Positions 1-8,618 of a stretch of DNA of 64,000 nucleotides are shown here, piece after piece. Every line of letters starts with the position of its first letter. The first letter of the stretch is position 1. The notes under the pieces are model-generated. The model was not told the DNA's origin and did not search any database. It was given only the letters and a program-made list of their open reading frames with translations. The position numbers and the translations under genes were made by a program. Origin of the DNA: Paraburkholderia lacunae (lineage in GTDB: Bacteria > Pseudomonadota > Gammaproteobacteria > Burkholderiales > Burkholderiaceae); NCBI RefSeq assembly GCF_003353175.1, contig NZ_QHKS01000015.1, positions 385-64,384 of the forward strand, read 5' to 3'.

Positions 1-66
1 CCCTAACTATCCGAATATGTGATTCTGTTTTTTCTGCCTGCACGGCGCCGCTGGTTGTATGCCCAC

Positions 67-159
67 GGCGTTGGCTTTTTCTTTTCTTACTGGTGATTGG
101 CGTTGCCCCCTTGCGGAGCTCACGCTAATAAGCCCAATACAAAAAGAAAGGCCAACGCC
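67..159. repeat. imperfect inverted repeat in the leading spacer
   Basis: The arm at 67-86 (ggcgttggc followed by a T-rich run) recurs as its reverse complement at 141-159 (A-rich run then gccaacgcc). Nine bases match exactly, followed by a pyrimidine-rich similarity. The arms are about 55 bases apart, too far for a simple terminator. The spacer 1-206 otherwise shows no credible gene. Confidence 0.35.
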
Positions 160-206
160 AAAAAACACAGACAAATGCCGCCGCCCAAGGCAAACGAACC
201 AAACAA

Positions 207-1708
207 TCAAACCCCGCCAAGCATCTCAATCCGCCTTCGCACTTCGGCCACAACCGGTGCCCAAACACCGATACCGGGTCTGGCGAAACAGCTCGACCGA
301 ATCGTACCAACCCGTGCGCTGCGTCTGATCGCCCCAAAACCAGGCCGACACACGATCGATCATCAAACATGTCGGCACACCCAGCGCCCCTGCCAGATGC
401 GCGGGCCCGCTATCGATGGTGACAATCAGATCGAGATTCACCAGCAACGCAGCAACATCATCGAATCCGGACTCGAAATGATGCGTCAGGTCGACAACAT
501 CGGCGCCCCGCGCGCGCCACTGCGCGACCGTCGAGCTCCGCCCGGGCGACAACGCGAAGTACGTCGTTCCCGGCACGCTCACTAACGGCTCGAATTGCTC
601 GACCGGGCACCGAACGACGCATGTCACGGACATGTTTCGGGTTCCCGTTCCACACCAGTCCGACCTTGCGATTGCCTCGTTTGCCGGCGGCATGTGCGCC
701 GGGTTTGCAGGCAGCATGAATACCTATCCGCTCGCGCCACGCCTGAGCAAGCGCCGGCTCCGCGTTCAGGTACGGTGAGCCCCACCCCCTCGCGTCGAAA
801 ACGCCAAGCCGCAGCGGCAGGCTCATCAACCCGCAATGAAAATCCGGCCGCGTTTCAAGAGCGGTATCGAGCGGCAAATCCGCGGGCAACATGCGCTCGA
901 ACAAATGCCGCAAGGGTCCATCGTGACCGAAGATCACGCGGCCACCTTCACGTCGCGCCCGCTCGGCCAGCAGCGGCAGAAAACGCGCCCCCCACAGGCA
1001 GTCGCCATTGCCTTGCTCGCCGTACACCACCAGCGTTTTGCCGGCTAGCGATTCGCCCTGCCAATATGCATTGATCGCAGCCAGCGCATGCTGCGCGTCG
1101 TTCAGATCGTCGCCGAACGCCATGCGCGATTCGTAATGCGCCCAGCCCTCGGCTTAGCGCCCCGAGCGGATTTCGAGCTCCGACAGATCGAACAGCGCAT
1201 GCATGTTATTCGGCGACAGTTCGAGCACCCGCCTGAGCACCCCTTCCGCCTCGCCGAAACGAGCCTGTTCCTTGATGCACAGCGCCAGCTTATGCAACGC
1301 CACCGGACTGCCCGGCGCAATGCGCACCGCTTCGCGCAGCAGCTGTTCGGCCAATTTGAAGTCGTCGCACTGCTGCACGGCAGCCGCGCGCCAGATCAGG
1401 GCGTCGGCATCGTCGGCGTTCTGTGCGAGAAGTAGCGCGGTGGCAGAGTCGACCAGCGCCCAATCGCGCACGATGAACGCCGTTTATGCAATCGCATGGA
1501 GCAGTGACGGATCGCAGGAAGGATCGAGTCGGTAAGCGCGCACCAGAGCGGCGAGCGCCTCGCGTTGACGGATCTTGTCGCGACCGGCGCCTTGCAGCAG
1601 CTTTTGCCCGAACGCGAGACAGTCGGCCGCGCCGGCCTGCGGCGCGGCGACACGTGCGTGCAGGCGCGCGAGGCGGCTATCTGCCGGCCCAGCGTTCGAA
1701 TCTGCCAT
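207..1708 (-). pseudogene. TPR plus family-9-type glycosyltransferase pseudogene
   Basis: Joining reading frames on the minus strand rebuilds one protein. It has an N-terminal tetratricopeptide part (LALCIKEQARFGEAEGVLRR-type helices) and a C-terminal glycosyltransferase part ending in the typical IDSGPAHLAGALGVP nucleotide-sugar loop. Two in-frame TAA stops interrupt it, near 1484 and at 1154-1156. The second falls at the usual Tyr of a GRYAEGW-type motif, so TAC to TAA is likely. Two frameshifts follow, near 610 and near 270, after which the normal C-terminus (VWAPVVAEVRRRIEML) appears in a third frame ending at the TGA at 207. Four independent lesions argue for true decay rather than a single sequencing error. 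Its start lies 52 bases after aroC, so it may once have been co-transcribed. Such TPR-glycosyltransferases are usually tied to surface glycan or flagellar glycosylation; the exact acceptor is unknown. Confidence 0.8.
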
Positions 1709-1760
1709 CGAAACAATGCTGCGCGGGTCGAACGACGGGGTTCAGCGAGCGCACTTCACT

Positions 1761-2861
1761 TCAAGGCGCGCTTGCCGCGATCTTCGGCGTGGCCACGCGG
1801 ACGTCGCCACATTGCGCGCGGTGCCGCAGCGCGTGGTCGATCAGCACCAGCGCGAGCATCGATTCGGCGATCGGCGTTGCGCGGATGCCGACGCACGGAT
1901 CGTGACGCCCGAACGTTTCGACGATCGCCGGCTGACCCGCCTTGTCGATCGAGCGGCGTGGCGTGCGAATACTCGAGGTCGGCTTGATCGCGATCGAGAC
2001 CGTGATGTCCTGTCCTGTCGAAATGCCGCCGAGCACGCCGCCCGCGTGATTGCCGACGAACCCCTCCGGCGTCAATTCGTCGCCGTGCACCGAGCCGCGT
2101 TGCGCGACGCTGGCAAAGCCCGCGCCGATCTCGACTCCCTTCACCGCGTTGATGCCCATCATGGCGTGCGCAATGTCCGCGTCAAGGCGGTCGAACAGCG
2201 GCTCACCGAGTCCAACCGGCACCCCGGAAGCCACGACGTTGATGCGCGCGCCGATCGAATCGCCGTCCTTGCGCAGCGCGTCCATGTAGGTTTCGAGTTG
2301 CGGCACGATATCCGCGTTCGGCACGAAGAACGGATTCTCGCGCACGTGCGCCCAGTCGACGAACGGCACGTCGATCTCGCCGAGCGCCGCCATATAGCCG
2401 CGAATCTCTGTACCGAAATGCTCGCGCAGCCATTTCTTCGCAACTGCGCCGGCCGCCACCGTCGGTGCCGTCAGACGGGCCGACGAACGGCCGCCGCCGC
2501 GATAGTCGCGAATGCCGTATTTCTGCCAATAGGCGTAGTCCGCGTGACCCGGGCGGAAAGTTTCGGCGATGTTGCCGTAGTCTTTGCTGCGCTGGTCCGT
2601 ATTGCGGATCAGCAGCGCGATCGGCGCGCCCGTGGTCCGGCCTTCGAACACGCCGGACAGGATCTCCACCTTGTCTTCTTCCTGACGCTGCGTGACGTGG
2701 CGCGACGTGCCGGGTTTGCGGCGGTCGAGCTCGATCTGGATGTCGGCTTCGCTCAGCGCCATGCCCGGCGGACAGCCGTCGATCACGCAGCCGATTGCGG
2801 GACCATGCGATTCGCCAAAGGACGTGACAGTGAAAAGCGTACCGAGAGTGTTGCCGGACAT
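1761..2861 (-). CDS. aroC: chorismate synthase
   Basis: Chorismate synthase makes chorismate from 5-enolpyruvylshikimate-3-phosphate using reduced FMN, the last step of the shikimate pathway in the cytoplasm. The 366-residue length fits the family. The N-terminus MSGNTLGTLF, GESHG (about residues 16-20), RPGHAD (about 103-108) and GGGRSSAR (about 122-129) are all family signatures, and the C-terminal RHDPCVGIRA block is present. The ATG is the natural start because it gives the conserved N-terminus exactly. The upstream gene on the same strand (MFS-acyltransferase) ends 130 bases earlier. A possible -10 (CATAAT, minus strand 2895-2900) sits in that gap, but no good -35 was seen. Confidence 0.97.
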   Translation of the reverse strand: MSGNTLGTLFTVTSFGESHGPAIGCVIDGCPPGMALSEADIQIELDRRKPGTSRHVTQRQEEDKVEILSGVFEGRTTGAPIALLIRNTDQRSKDYGNIAETFRPGHADYAYWQKYGIRDYRGGGRSSARLTAPTVAAGAVAKKWLREHFGTEIRGYMAALGEIDVPFVDWAHVRENPFFVPNADIVPQLETYMDALRKDGDSIGARINVVASGVPVGLGEPLFDRLDADIAHAMMGINAVKGVEIGAGFASVAQRGSVHGDELTPEGFVGNHAGGVLGGISTGQDITVSIAIKPTSSIRTPRRSIDKAGQPAIVETFGRHDPCVGIRATPIAESMLALVLIDHALRHRAQCGDVRVATPKIAASAP

Positions 2862-2991
2862 GGGCGTCGTCCAAAGGAAAGCGGGGAAAGCGCTATTATG
2901 CCAGCCCCACGGGGCAAGGGCTGCGCTGTGCCGAACCCGTTCGCACGGCTGAGCGCCCGCTCCACGTGCGGGCTCCTCGCGCTACTTCTTG

Positions 2992-4929
2992 CTACTTCCG
3001 CGCGCCGCGCAGTTCGGCGACGATCTGCTGCAACACCTCCGGCGTCGCAGCCGCTGGATCGAGCGGTTCGCCGACGGCCAGCGTCAGCCGGCTCATCACG
3101 CCTTTCTGGACCGGCCTCGGCCAGCGCGCGTCGTCGGCGCGCGAAAACACGCTGCCCCACAACCCGCGCAGCGCCATCGGCACGACCGGCGCCGGTGTGC
3201 GGCGAATGATCTCGGTCACGCCGTGACGGAACGGATTCATCTCGCCGGTCTTCGTCAGCTTGCCCTCTGGAAAGATACAGACCAGATCGCCGTCGGCGAG
3301 CGCCTGCGCGCAGCGCTCATAGGCGTGCTTCAGCAATTCCGGATCCTCATGCGCGGGCGCGATCGGAATCGCCTTCGCGTGGCGGAACACCCAGCCGGCG
3401 AACGGCGTCCTGAAGATCTGATGATCCATCACGAAGCGGATCGGCCGCGGGCTCTCGGCCATGATGACGATCGCGTCGACAAAGCTCACATGGTTGCACA
3501 CCAGCACGGCCGCGCCCTCATCCGGAATGCGTTCGGCGTGCACCAGACGAATCCGGTAGAACGTATGCACCAGCACCCACGCGACAAAGCGCAGCAAAAA
3601 CTCGGGCACGAGAGAATAGATGTAGGCCGCTACCACGATGTTGAGCAGCGCGGTAACGAGGAAAATCGCCGGAATGCCGAAGCCGGCGGCGGTCAGGCCC
3701 ATCGCCATCAGCGCCGAGACGATCATGAACAGCGAATTCAGAATATTGTTCGCGGCAATGATGCGTGCCCGATGGCTCGGCTGGCTGCGGCTTTGGATCA
3801 GCGCATAGAGCGGCACGCTGTAAAAGCCGCCGAACATCGCCAGCAGGAACAGATCGGCCAGCACGCGCCAATGGGCGGGCCGCGCGAGGAACTCGCCGAC
3901 GCTCAACAGATGACCCGCGGCCGGCAACGCGTGGCTGGCGAAAAACAGATCGATCGCGAACACGCTCATGCCGATCGAGCCGAGCGGCACGAGGCCAATT
4001 TCGATACGCCGCTTCGAGAGCTTTTCGCACAGCAGCGAACCGGTGCCGATGCCGATCGAGAAGGTGCCGAGCAGCACGGTCACGACATCCGGATTGGCGG
4101 ACAGCACGTCTTTCGCGAAACGGAAAAACGACGACAGAAAGGTCGCGCCGACGAACCACAGCCAGGAAATACCCAGCAGGCTCAGAAACACCGTGCGATT
4201 TTCGTGCGCCAGTTTCAGGTTGCGCCACGTCTCGCTGACCGGATTCCAGTTGATGCGCAAATCGGGTTGCGGCGCCGGCGTGACCGGCACGAAGCTCGAC
4301 ATGGCTCGCCCGACCAGCGCAATCGCGACACAGGCGCAAGCCAGCAGCACCGCGCCGTGCTCGGCGAAACCCGCCCCCGCACCGCCCACGATCGTCCCGA
4401 TCAGGATCGCGACGAAGGTGCCCATCTCGACCAGGCCGTTGCCGCCGACCAGTTCCGGCTTCGACAGATGCTGCGGCAGGTACGAATACTTGACCGGCCC
4501 GAAGATGGTCGAATGCACGCCCATCAGAAAGGTGCACAGATACAGCAATGGCGCGCTATGCAGCCAGAAGCCCGCGCCGCCGATCAGCATCACGACGATT
4601 TCGAAGCTCTTGACGAAGCGGGTCAGCATCGCCTTGTCGTACTTGTCGGCGATCTGACCGGAGGTGGCCGACAGCAGCACGAAGGGCAGGATGAAGATCG
4701 CCGAAATCAGGAACGCCGCGGTTTTCGGATCGACGCCGGAAAACCGCGCTGCCTGATACGTGACGAGCGACGTGAAGCCAATCTTGAAGACGTTGTCGTT
4801 CATCGCGCCGAGGAACTGGGTCCAGAAAAACGGCGCGAAACGGCGCTGGCCGAGCAGGCGGAACTGGGACTCGTGCGCGTTGTGAGCGCGGGCGGCGCGG
4901 CGGGCGGCGGGTAACGGACGATCGCTCAT
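2992..4929 (-). CDS. MFS transporter-acyltransferase fusion (LplT/Aas-like)
   Basis: This 645-residue inner-membrane protein joins two modules. Residues about 30-430 form a major facilitator domain (many hydrophobic helices, opening FFWTQFLGAMNDNVFKIG, as in lysophospholipid flippases). The last about 200 residues form a PlsC-type 1-acyl-glycerol-phosphate acyltransferase with the HX4D motif in NHVSFVD and the FPEGKLTKTGEM motif. In related bacteria LplT and Aas act together to import and re-acylate lysophospholipids, so the same job in one chain is likely. The third AMP-ligase module of full Aas fusions is absent. I chose the ATG at 4929 (MSDRPLP); an in-frame TTG at 4983 would add 18 residues. 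Neither has a strong ribosome binding site. Confidence 0.88.
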   Translation of the reverse strand: MSDRPLPAARRAARAHNAHESQFRLLGQRRFAPFFWTQFLGAMNDNVFKIGFTSLVTYQAARFSGVDPKTAAFLISAIFILPFVLLSATSGQIADKYDKAMLTRFVKSFEIVVMLIGGAGFWLHSAPLLYLCTFLMGVHSTIFGPVKYSYLPQHLSKPELVGGNGLVEMGTFVAILIGTIVGGAGAGFAEHGAVLLACACVAIALVGRAMSSFVPVTPAPQPDLRINWNPVSETWRNLKLAHENRTVFLSLLGISWLWFVGATFLSSFFRFAKDVLSANPDVVTVLLGTFSIGIGTGSLLCEKLSKRRIEIGLVPLGSIGMSVFAIDLFFASHALPAAGHLLSVGEFLARPAHWRVLADLFLLAMFGGFYSVPLYALIQSRSQPSHRARIIAANNILNSLFMIVSALMAMGLTAAGFGIPAIFLVTALLNIVVAAYIYSLVPEFLLRFVAWVLVHTFYRIRLVHAERIPDEGAAVLVCNHVSFVDAIVIMAESPRPIRFVMDHQIFRTPFAGWVFRHAKAIPIAPAHEDPELLKHAYERCAQALADGDLVCIFPEGKLTKTGEMNPFRHGVTEIIRRTPAPVVPMALRGLWGSVFSRADDARWPRPVQKGVMSRLTLAVGEPLDPAAATPEVLQQIVAELRGARK

Positions 4930-5026
4930 GAAGGTCGGAGAACGGACTAAAAGAGCAACGATGGACAAAGGAACCTGCGCCAACCCGGCGCGCGGCAGAA
5001 AACGGCGTTGACGCTAAACCAGACGC

Positions 5027-5056
5027 AAAAAAGGCGCACGCTTTCGCGCGCGCCTT
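5027..5056 (-). terminator. rho-independent terminator after the CBS gene
   Basis: Read on the minus strand, a stem of aaggcgc pairs with gcgcctt around a GC-rich inner part and is followed directly by a run of six T. It lies about 55 bases beyond the stop of the CBS-domain gene, and so separates it from the MFS-acyltransferase gene. Confidence 0.75.
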
Positions 5057-5112
5057 CGGTGCACCTTCAAGCTCGCGGCAACGGATCGAGCGCCGCTGCG
5101 AGCCGTCATGAA

Positions 5113-5574
5113 TCAGCGCGCCGGTTGCTGTTCCTGCTGTTCTTCCGGCCAGTCGCGAATGTACGCCTTGAGCATACGGTTTTCGAAGCCCTGCTCTTCG
5201 ACCACGGCGCGCGCGACGTCGTAGAACGAGATGATGCCCATCAGCGTGCGGCTTTCCATGACCGGCAAATAGCGCACGTGATGCTCGAGCATCATGCGCC
5301 GCACTTCGTTGACGTCCGTTTCCGGCGTGCAGGTGAGCGGGTGATCGTCCATCACCTTGCGGATCGTCGAGGTGCCGACGCTGCCGCCGTTTTTGCTCAA
5401 CGTCAGGATAATCTCGCGAAACGTCAGCATGCCGACGAGGTCGCCGTATTCCATCACGACCAGCGAGCCGATGTCGTGGTCGGCCATCGTATTGACTGCG
5501 TCGTGCAGCGTCGTATCCGGCGTGACCGTGAAAAGGGTGTTGCCTTTGACCTTAAGAATGTCGCTGACTCGCAT
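5113..5574 (-). CDS. CBS-domain pair protein
   Basis: The 153-residue soluble protein consists almost only of two CBS motifs (about 1-60 and 70-130). The first contains TVTPDTTLHDAVNTMADHDIGSLVV and the second TCTPETDVNEVRRMMLEHHVRYLPV, followed by the usual GIISFYDV strand. Stand-alone CBS pairs bind adenine nucleotides and act as regulators; the partner cannot be told from the sequence. A clear terminator follows at 5027-5056, so it is probably its own transcription unit, divergent from the sulfhydrylase gene. Confidence 0.9.
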   Translation of the reverse strand: MRVSDILKVKGNTLFTVTPDTTLHDAVNTMADHDIGSLVVMEYGDLVGMLTFREIILTLSKNGGSVGTSTIRKVMDDHPLTCTPETDVNEVRRMMLEHHVRYLPVMESRTLMGIISFYDVARAVVEEQGFENRMLKAYIRDWPEEQQEQQPAR

Positions 5575-5813
5575 AATCTGTCTCCGTAACGCCCGCTAAG
5601 CTTGCGAAGCATGAATGATTTTCGATCCTAGCGGAAAGACCCATAAAAGGAAAGCGGCCCGCCCGCCAAGGCGCAGCGGGGGTTCGCGCGCCGCGCCGGG
5701 CAAAACCCGGACTGCGCCCATCGGGAAAACCGCGCTTGAAGCGATTCGTGCCGGTGATAGGATGGCCGCCACTTTCACCTTTCGCGAGGCCGCCCGTGGC
5801 TTCGCCGCCCACG

Positions 5814-7184
5814 ATGTCCGCCAACCGTTTCGATACGCTTGCGCTACACGCCGGCGCAGCGCCCGACCCCGCCACAGGCGCACGCGCCACGCCCATCTAC
5901 CAGACTACCTCGTTTTCGTTCCGCGATTCGGACCACGCCGCTGCGCTCTTCAATATGGAGCGCGCCGGCCACGTCTACTCGCGAATCTCGAACCCGACCG
6001 TGGCCGTGTTCGAAGAGCGCGTCGCCGCGCTGGAAAACGGCGCGGGCGCGATCGGCACCGCCAGCGGCCAGGCGGCGCTGCATCTGGCGATCGCCACGCT
6101 GATGGGCGCAGGCTCCCATATCGTCGCCTCCAGCGCGCTGTACGGCGGCTCGCACAACCTGCTGCACTACACGCTGCGGCGCTTCGGCATCGAGACGACT
6201 TTCGTCAAACCGGGCGATCTCGACGCGTGGCGCGCGGCGCTGCGCCCTAACACGCGCCTGCTGTTCGGCGAAACGCTCGGCAATCCGGGCCTCGACGTGC
6301 TCGATATCGTCAAGGTCGCGCAGATTGCGCATGAGCACCGCGTGCCGCTGCTGGTCGACTCGACGTTCACCACGCCCTACCTGCTCAAACCGTTCGAGCA
6401 CGGCGCCGACTTCGTCTACCACTCGGCGACCAAATTCCTCGGCGGCCACGGCACGACGATCGGCGGCGTACTGGTGGACGGCGGCACGTTCGACTTCGAC
6501 GCATCGGGCCGCTTTCCCGAATTCACCGAGCCCTACGAGGGCTTTCACGGCATGGTGTTCGCCGAGGAAAGCACGGTCGCGCCGTTCCTGCTGCGCGCGC
6601 GCCGCGAGGGCTTGCGCGACTTCGGCGCCTGCCTGCATCCGCAGGCCGCCTGGCAGCTGCTGCAAGGCATTGAGACGCTACCGCTGCGCATGGAGCGGCA
6701 CGTCTCGAATACGCGCAAGGTGGTCGACTTCCTCGCCGCCCACGCAGCAGTGGAAAGCGTCGCTTATCCGGATCTGCCGACGCATCCGGACCATGCGCTC
6801 GCCCAGCGTCTGCTGCCGCGCGGCGCGGGCGCGGTATTCAGCTTCAATCTGCGCGGCGACCGCGCCGCCGGACGCAGCTTCATCGAAGCGCTGTCGCTGT
6901 TCTCGCACCTTGCGAACGTTGGCGACGCGCGCTCGCTGGTGATCCATCCGGCATCGACGACGCACTTCCGCATGGACGCCGCCGCGCTTGCCGCAGCCGG
7001 CATCGCCGAAGGCACGATCCGCCTTTCGATCGGCCTGGAAGATCCCGACGATCTGATCGACGACCTCAAACGCGCGCTTAAAGCCGCGCAAAAAGCGAGC
7101 GGAGCCACTTCGCCCAAAGCCGGCCCGTCCGGTCAGTCCGCCGCGTCCGCTGCCGGCGGCGCGGCGCGCCCGGAGTCAGCATGA
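5814..7184 (+). CDS. metY: O-acetylhomoserine sulfhydrylase-type PLP enzyme
   Basis: This is a 456-residue Cys/Met-metabolism PLP-dependent enzyme. The N-terminus (FDTLALHAGAAPDPATGARA, then PIYQTTSF), YSRISNPT, and the PLP lysine motif SATKFLGGHGT (Lys about 207) are clear. The pattern and length fit O-acetylhomoserine aminocarboxypropyltransferase, which makes homocysteine (or methionine from methanethiol) in the cytoplasm. An O-succinylhomoserine enzyme (MetZ) is the alternative. The ATG at 5814 gives the conserved N-terminus; a GTG at 5796 is possible, and no strong ribosome binding site marks either. The Ala/Ser-rich last about 30 residues look unstructured. Its stop overlaps the next start by 4 bases, so the two genes form an operon. 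Confidence 0.88.
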   Translation: MSANRFDTLALHAGAAPDPATGARATPIYQTTSFSFRDSDHAAALFNMERAGHVYSRISNPTVAVFEERVAALENGAGAIGTASGQAALHLAIATLMGAGSHIVASSALYGGSHNLLHYTLRRFGIETTFVKPGDLDAWRAALRPNTRLLFGETLGNPGLDVLDIVKVAQIAHEHRVPLLVDSTFTTPYLLKPFEHGADFVYHSATKFLGGHGTTIGGVLVDGGTFDFDASGRFPEFTEPYEGFHGMVFAEESTVAPFLLRARREGLRDFGACLHPQAAWQLLQGIETLPLRMERHVSNTRKVVDFLAAHAAVESVAYPDLPTHPDHALAQRLLPRGAGAVFSFNLRGDRAAGRSFIEALSLFSHLANVGDARSLVIHPASTTHFRMDAAALAAAGIAEGTIRLSIGLEDPDDLIDDLKRALKAAQKASGATSPKAGPSGQSAASAAGGAARPESA

Positions 7185-8014
7185 TCCTTACCGTTCAAGG
7201 CAAACCGGCCTACGCCTATACCGGCGGCAAACTGTTCGACGCCAGCTTGCCGAGCGCCATATTCATTCATGGCGCCGAACACGACCATAGCGTATGGGCG
7301 CTGCAAACACGCTACTTCGCGCACCACGGCTTCGGCGTGCTGGCGGTGGATCTGCCCGGGCACTGCCGCAGCGACGGTCCGGCGCTTGTCACTGTTGCGG
7401 CCATGGCCGACTGGCTGGCCGCCCTGCTCGACGCCGCCGGCGTGCAACGCGCATTCGTGGCCGGTCACAGCATGGGCTCGCTGGCCGCACTCGACTTCGC
7501 CGGCCGCTATCCGGAACGCGCGACGCACCTTGCTCTGCTCGCCACCGCCGTGCCGATGCCCGTCGCCGACGCCTTGCTCGACGCCGCGATGCATCGCGAG
7601 CCCGATGCAATCGGCATGGTCAACCAGTGGTCGCATTCGACGCTCGCCGCGAAGCCCTCGTGCCCCGGCCCCGGCTTCTGGCTGCATGGCATGAACCAGC
7701 GGCTGATGGAGCGCGTCTCGGCGAGCGGCGAAGCACATCTGTTCCATACCGACTTCACCGCCTGCAACACTTACGCGGACGGCCTCGCGCGTGCCGAGCA
7801 GGTACGTTGCCCGACACGGCTGATCGTCGGCAGACGCGATGCGATGACGCCACCGCGCGCGGCCAAAGCGCTCGCCGACGCCCTCGCGCAAGCCGGGGCA
7901 CACGTCGACACCGTCACGCTCGAAGCCGGTCACGCGCTGATGACCGAGCAACCCGATGCCACACTCGACGCCCTGTTCAACTTCGCCTCAAAGGCGGCAA
8001 CCGCCGCCCGATAG
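7181..8014 (+). CDS. alpha/beta hydrolase
   Basis: The 277-residue protein has an alpha/beta hydrolase fold. The oxyanion segment is IHGAEHDHSVW near residue 30, the nucleophile elbow is GHSMGS (Ser about 97), and a C-terminal catalytic His lies in EAGHALMTEQPD (His about 251). No signal peptide is visible, so it is likely cytoplasmic. The start ATG overlaps the stop of the sulfhydrylase gene (ATGA), suggesting translational coupling. A link to methionine or homoserine ester chemistry is only suggested by this coupling; the substrate is unknown. Confidence 0.87.
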   Translation: MILTVQGKPAYAYTGGKLFDASLPSAIFIHGAEHDHSVWALQTRYFAHHGFGVLAVDLPGHCRSDGPALVTVAAMADWLAALLDAAGVQRAFVAGHSMGSLAALDFAGRYPERATHLALLATAVPMPVADALLDAAMHREPDAIGMVNQWSHSTLAAKPSCPGPGFWLHGMNQRLMERVSASGEAHLFHTDFTACNTYADGLARAEQVRCPTRLIVGRRDAMTPPRAAKALADALAQAGAHVDTVTLEAGHALMTEQPDATLDALFNFASKAATAAR

Positions 8015-8247
8015 TTGCCACGCATGCCGCGAGCGGCCTCCGGCAACCATCGCGAGTGGTCACGATAGCCGCGCCGATGGGCGCGCGCCATCGGCCAAAT
8101 GGCCAGGTTGCGCGCATGGCCCGATAGCCGCACAATGGATTCAAGCCTGTCCACTTTCGAGCGCGCTTTGAGCACGTCGGCGCGCGGCGAAGCATCTTCC
8201 GATGCGACAGGCATGGAGTCGACAAGCGTCGAAATTCGGAGGCCGTG

Positions 8248-8568
8248 ATGGCTCAAACCGCGCACACCGATCACTTCGCGAGTTTCGCGGAGTTCTATCC
8301 GTTCTACCTGAGCGAGCATCGCAACATGGTCTCCCGCCGGCTGCATTTCGTGGGCTCGCTAGGCGTGATCGGCTGTCTCGCCATGGCGCTCGCCACCGGC
8401 GACTGGCTATGGCTGCCGGCCGCCGTCGTCTGCGGATATGGCTTTGCCTGGGTCGGACATTTCTTCTTCGAGAAGAACCGGCCGGCGACTTTCCGGCATC
8501 CGCTCTACAGCCTGATGGGCGACTGGGTGATGTTCAAGGACATCTGCATCGGGAAGATTTCGCTGTAG
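8248..8568 (+). CDS. Mpo1-like/DUF962 membrane protein
   Basis: This 106-residue protein opens with the family block FAEFYPFYLSEHRNMVSRRLH, has two hydrophobic helices (about 30-65), then WVGHFFFEKNRPATFRHPLYS, which is the DUF962 signature. In yeast the family member Mpo1 is an iron-dependent dioxygenase of fatty acid alpha-oxidation; the bacterial role is not established. ATG at 8248 follows a GGAGG at 8238-8242; the adjacent GTG at 8245 is less likely. About 230 bases upstream (8015-8247) hold no gene that I can support. Confidence 0.9.
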   Translation: MAQTAHTDHFASFAEFYPFYLSEHRNMVSRRLHFVGSLGVIGCLAMALATGDWLWLPAAVVCGYGFAWVGHFFFEKNRPATFRHPLYSLMGDWVMFKDICIGKISL

Positions 8569-8618
8569 TTTGGTTGTAGTTCCGCTGTCTTTTTGCCGCA
8601 CGCAGTTCGGCTGCAACG

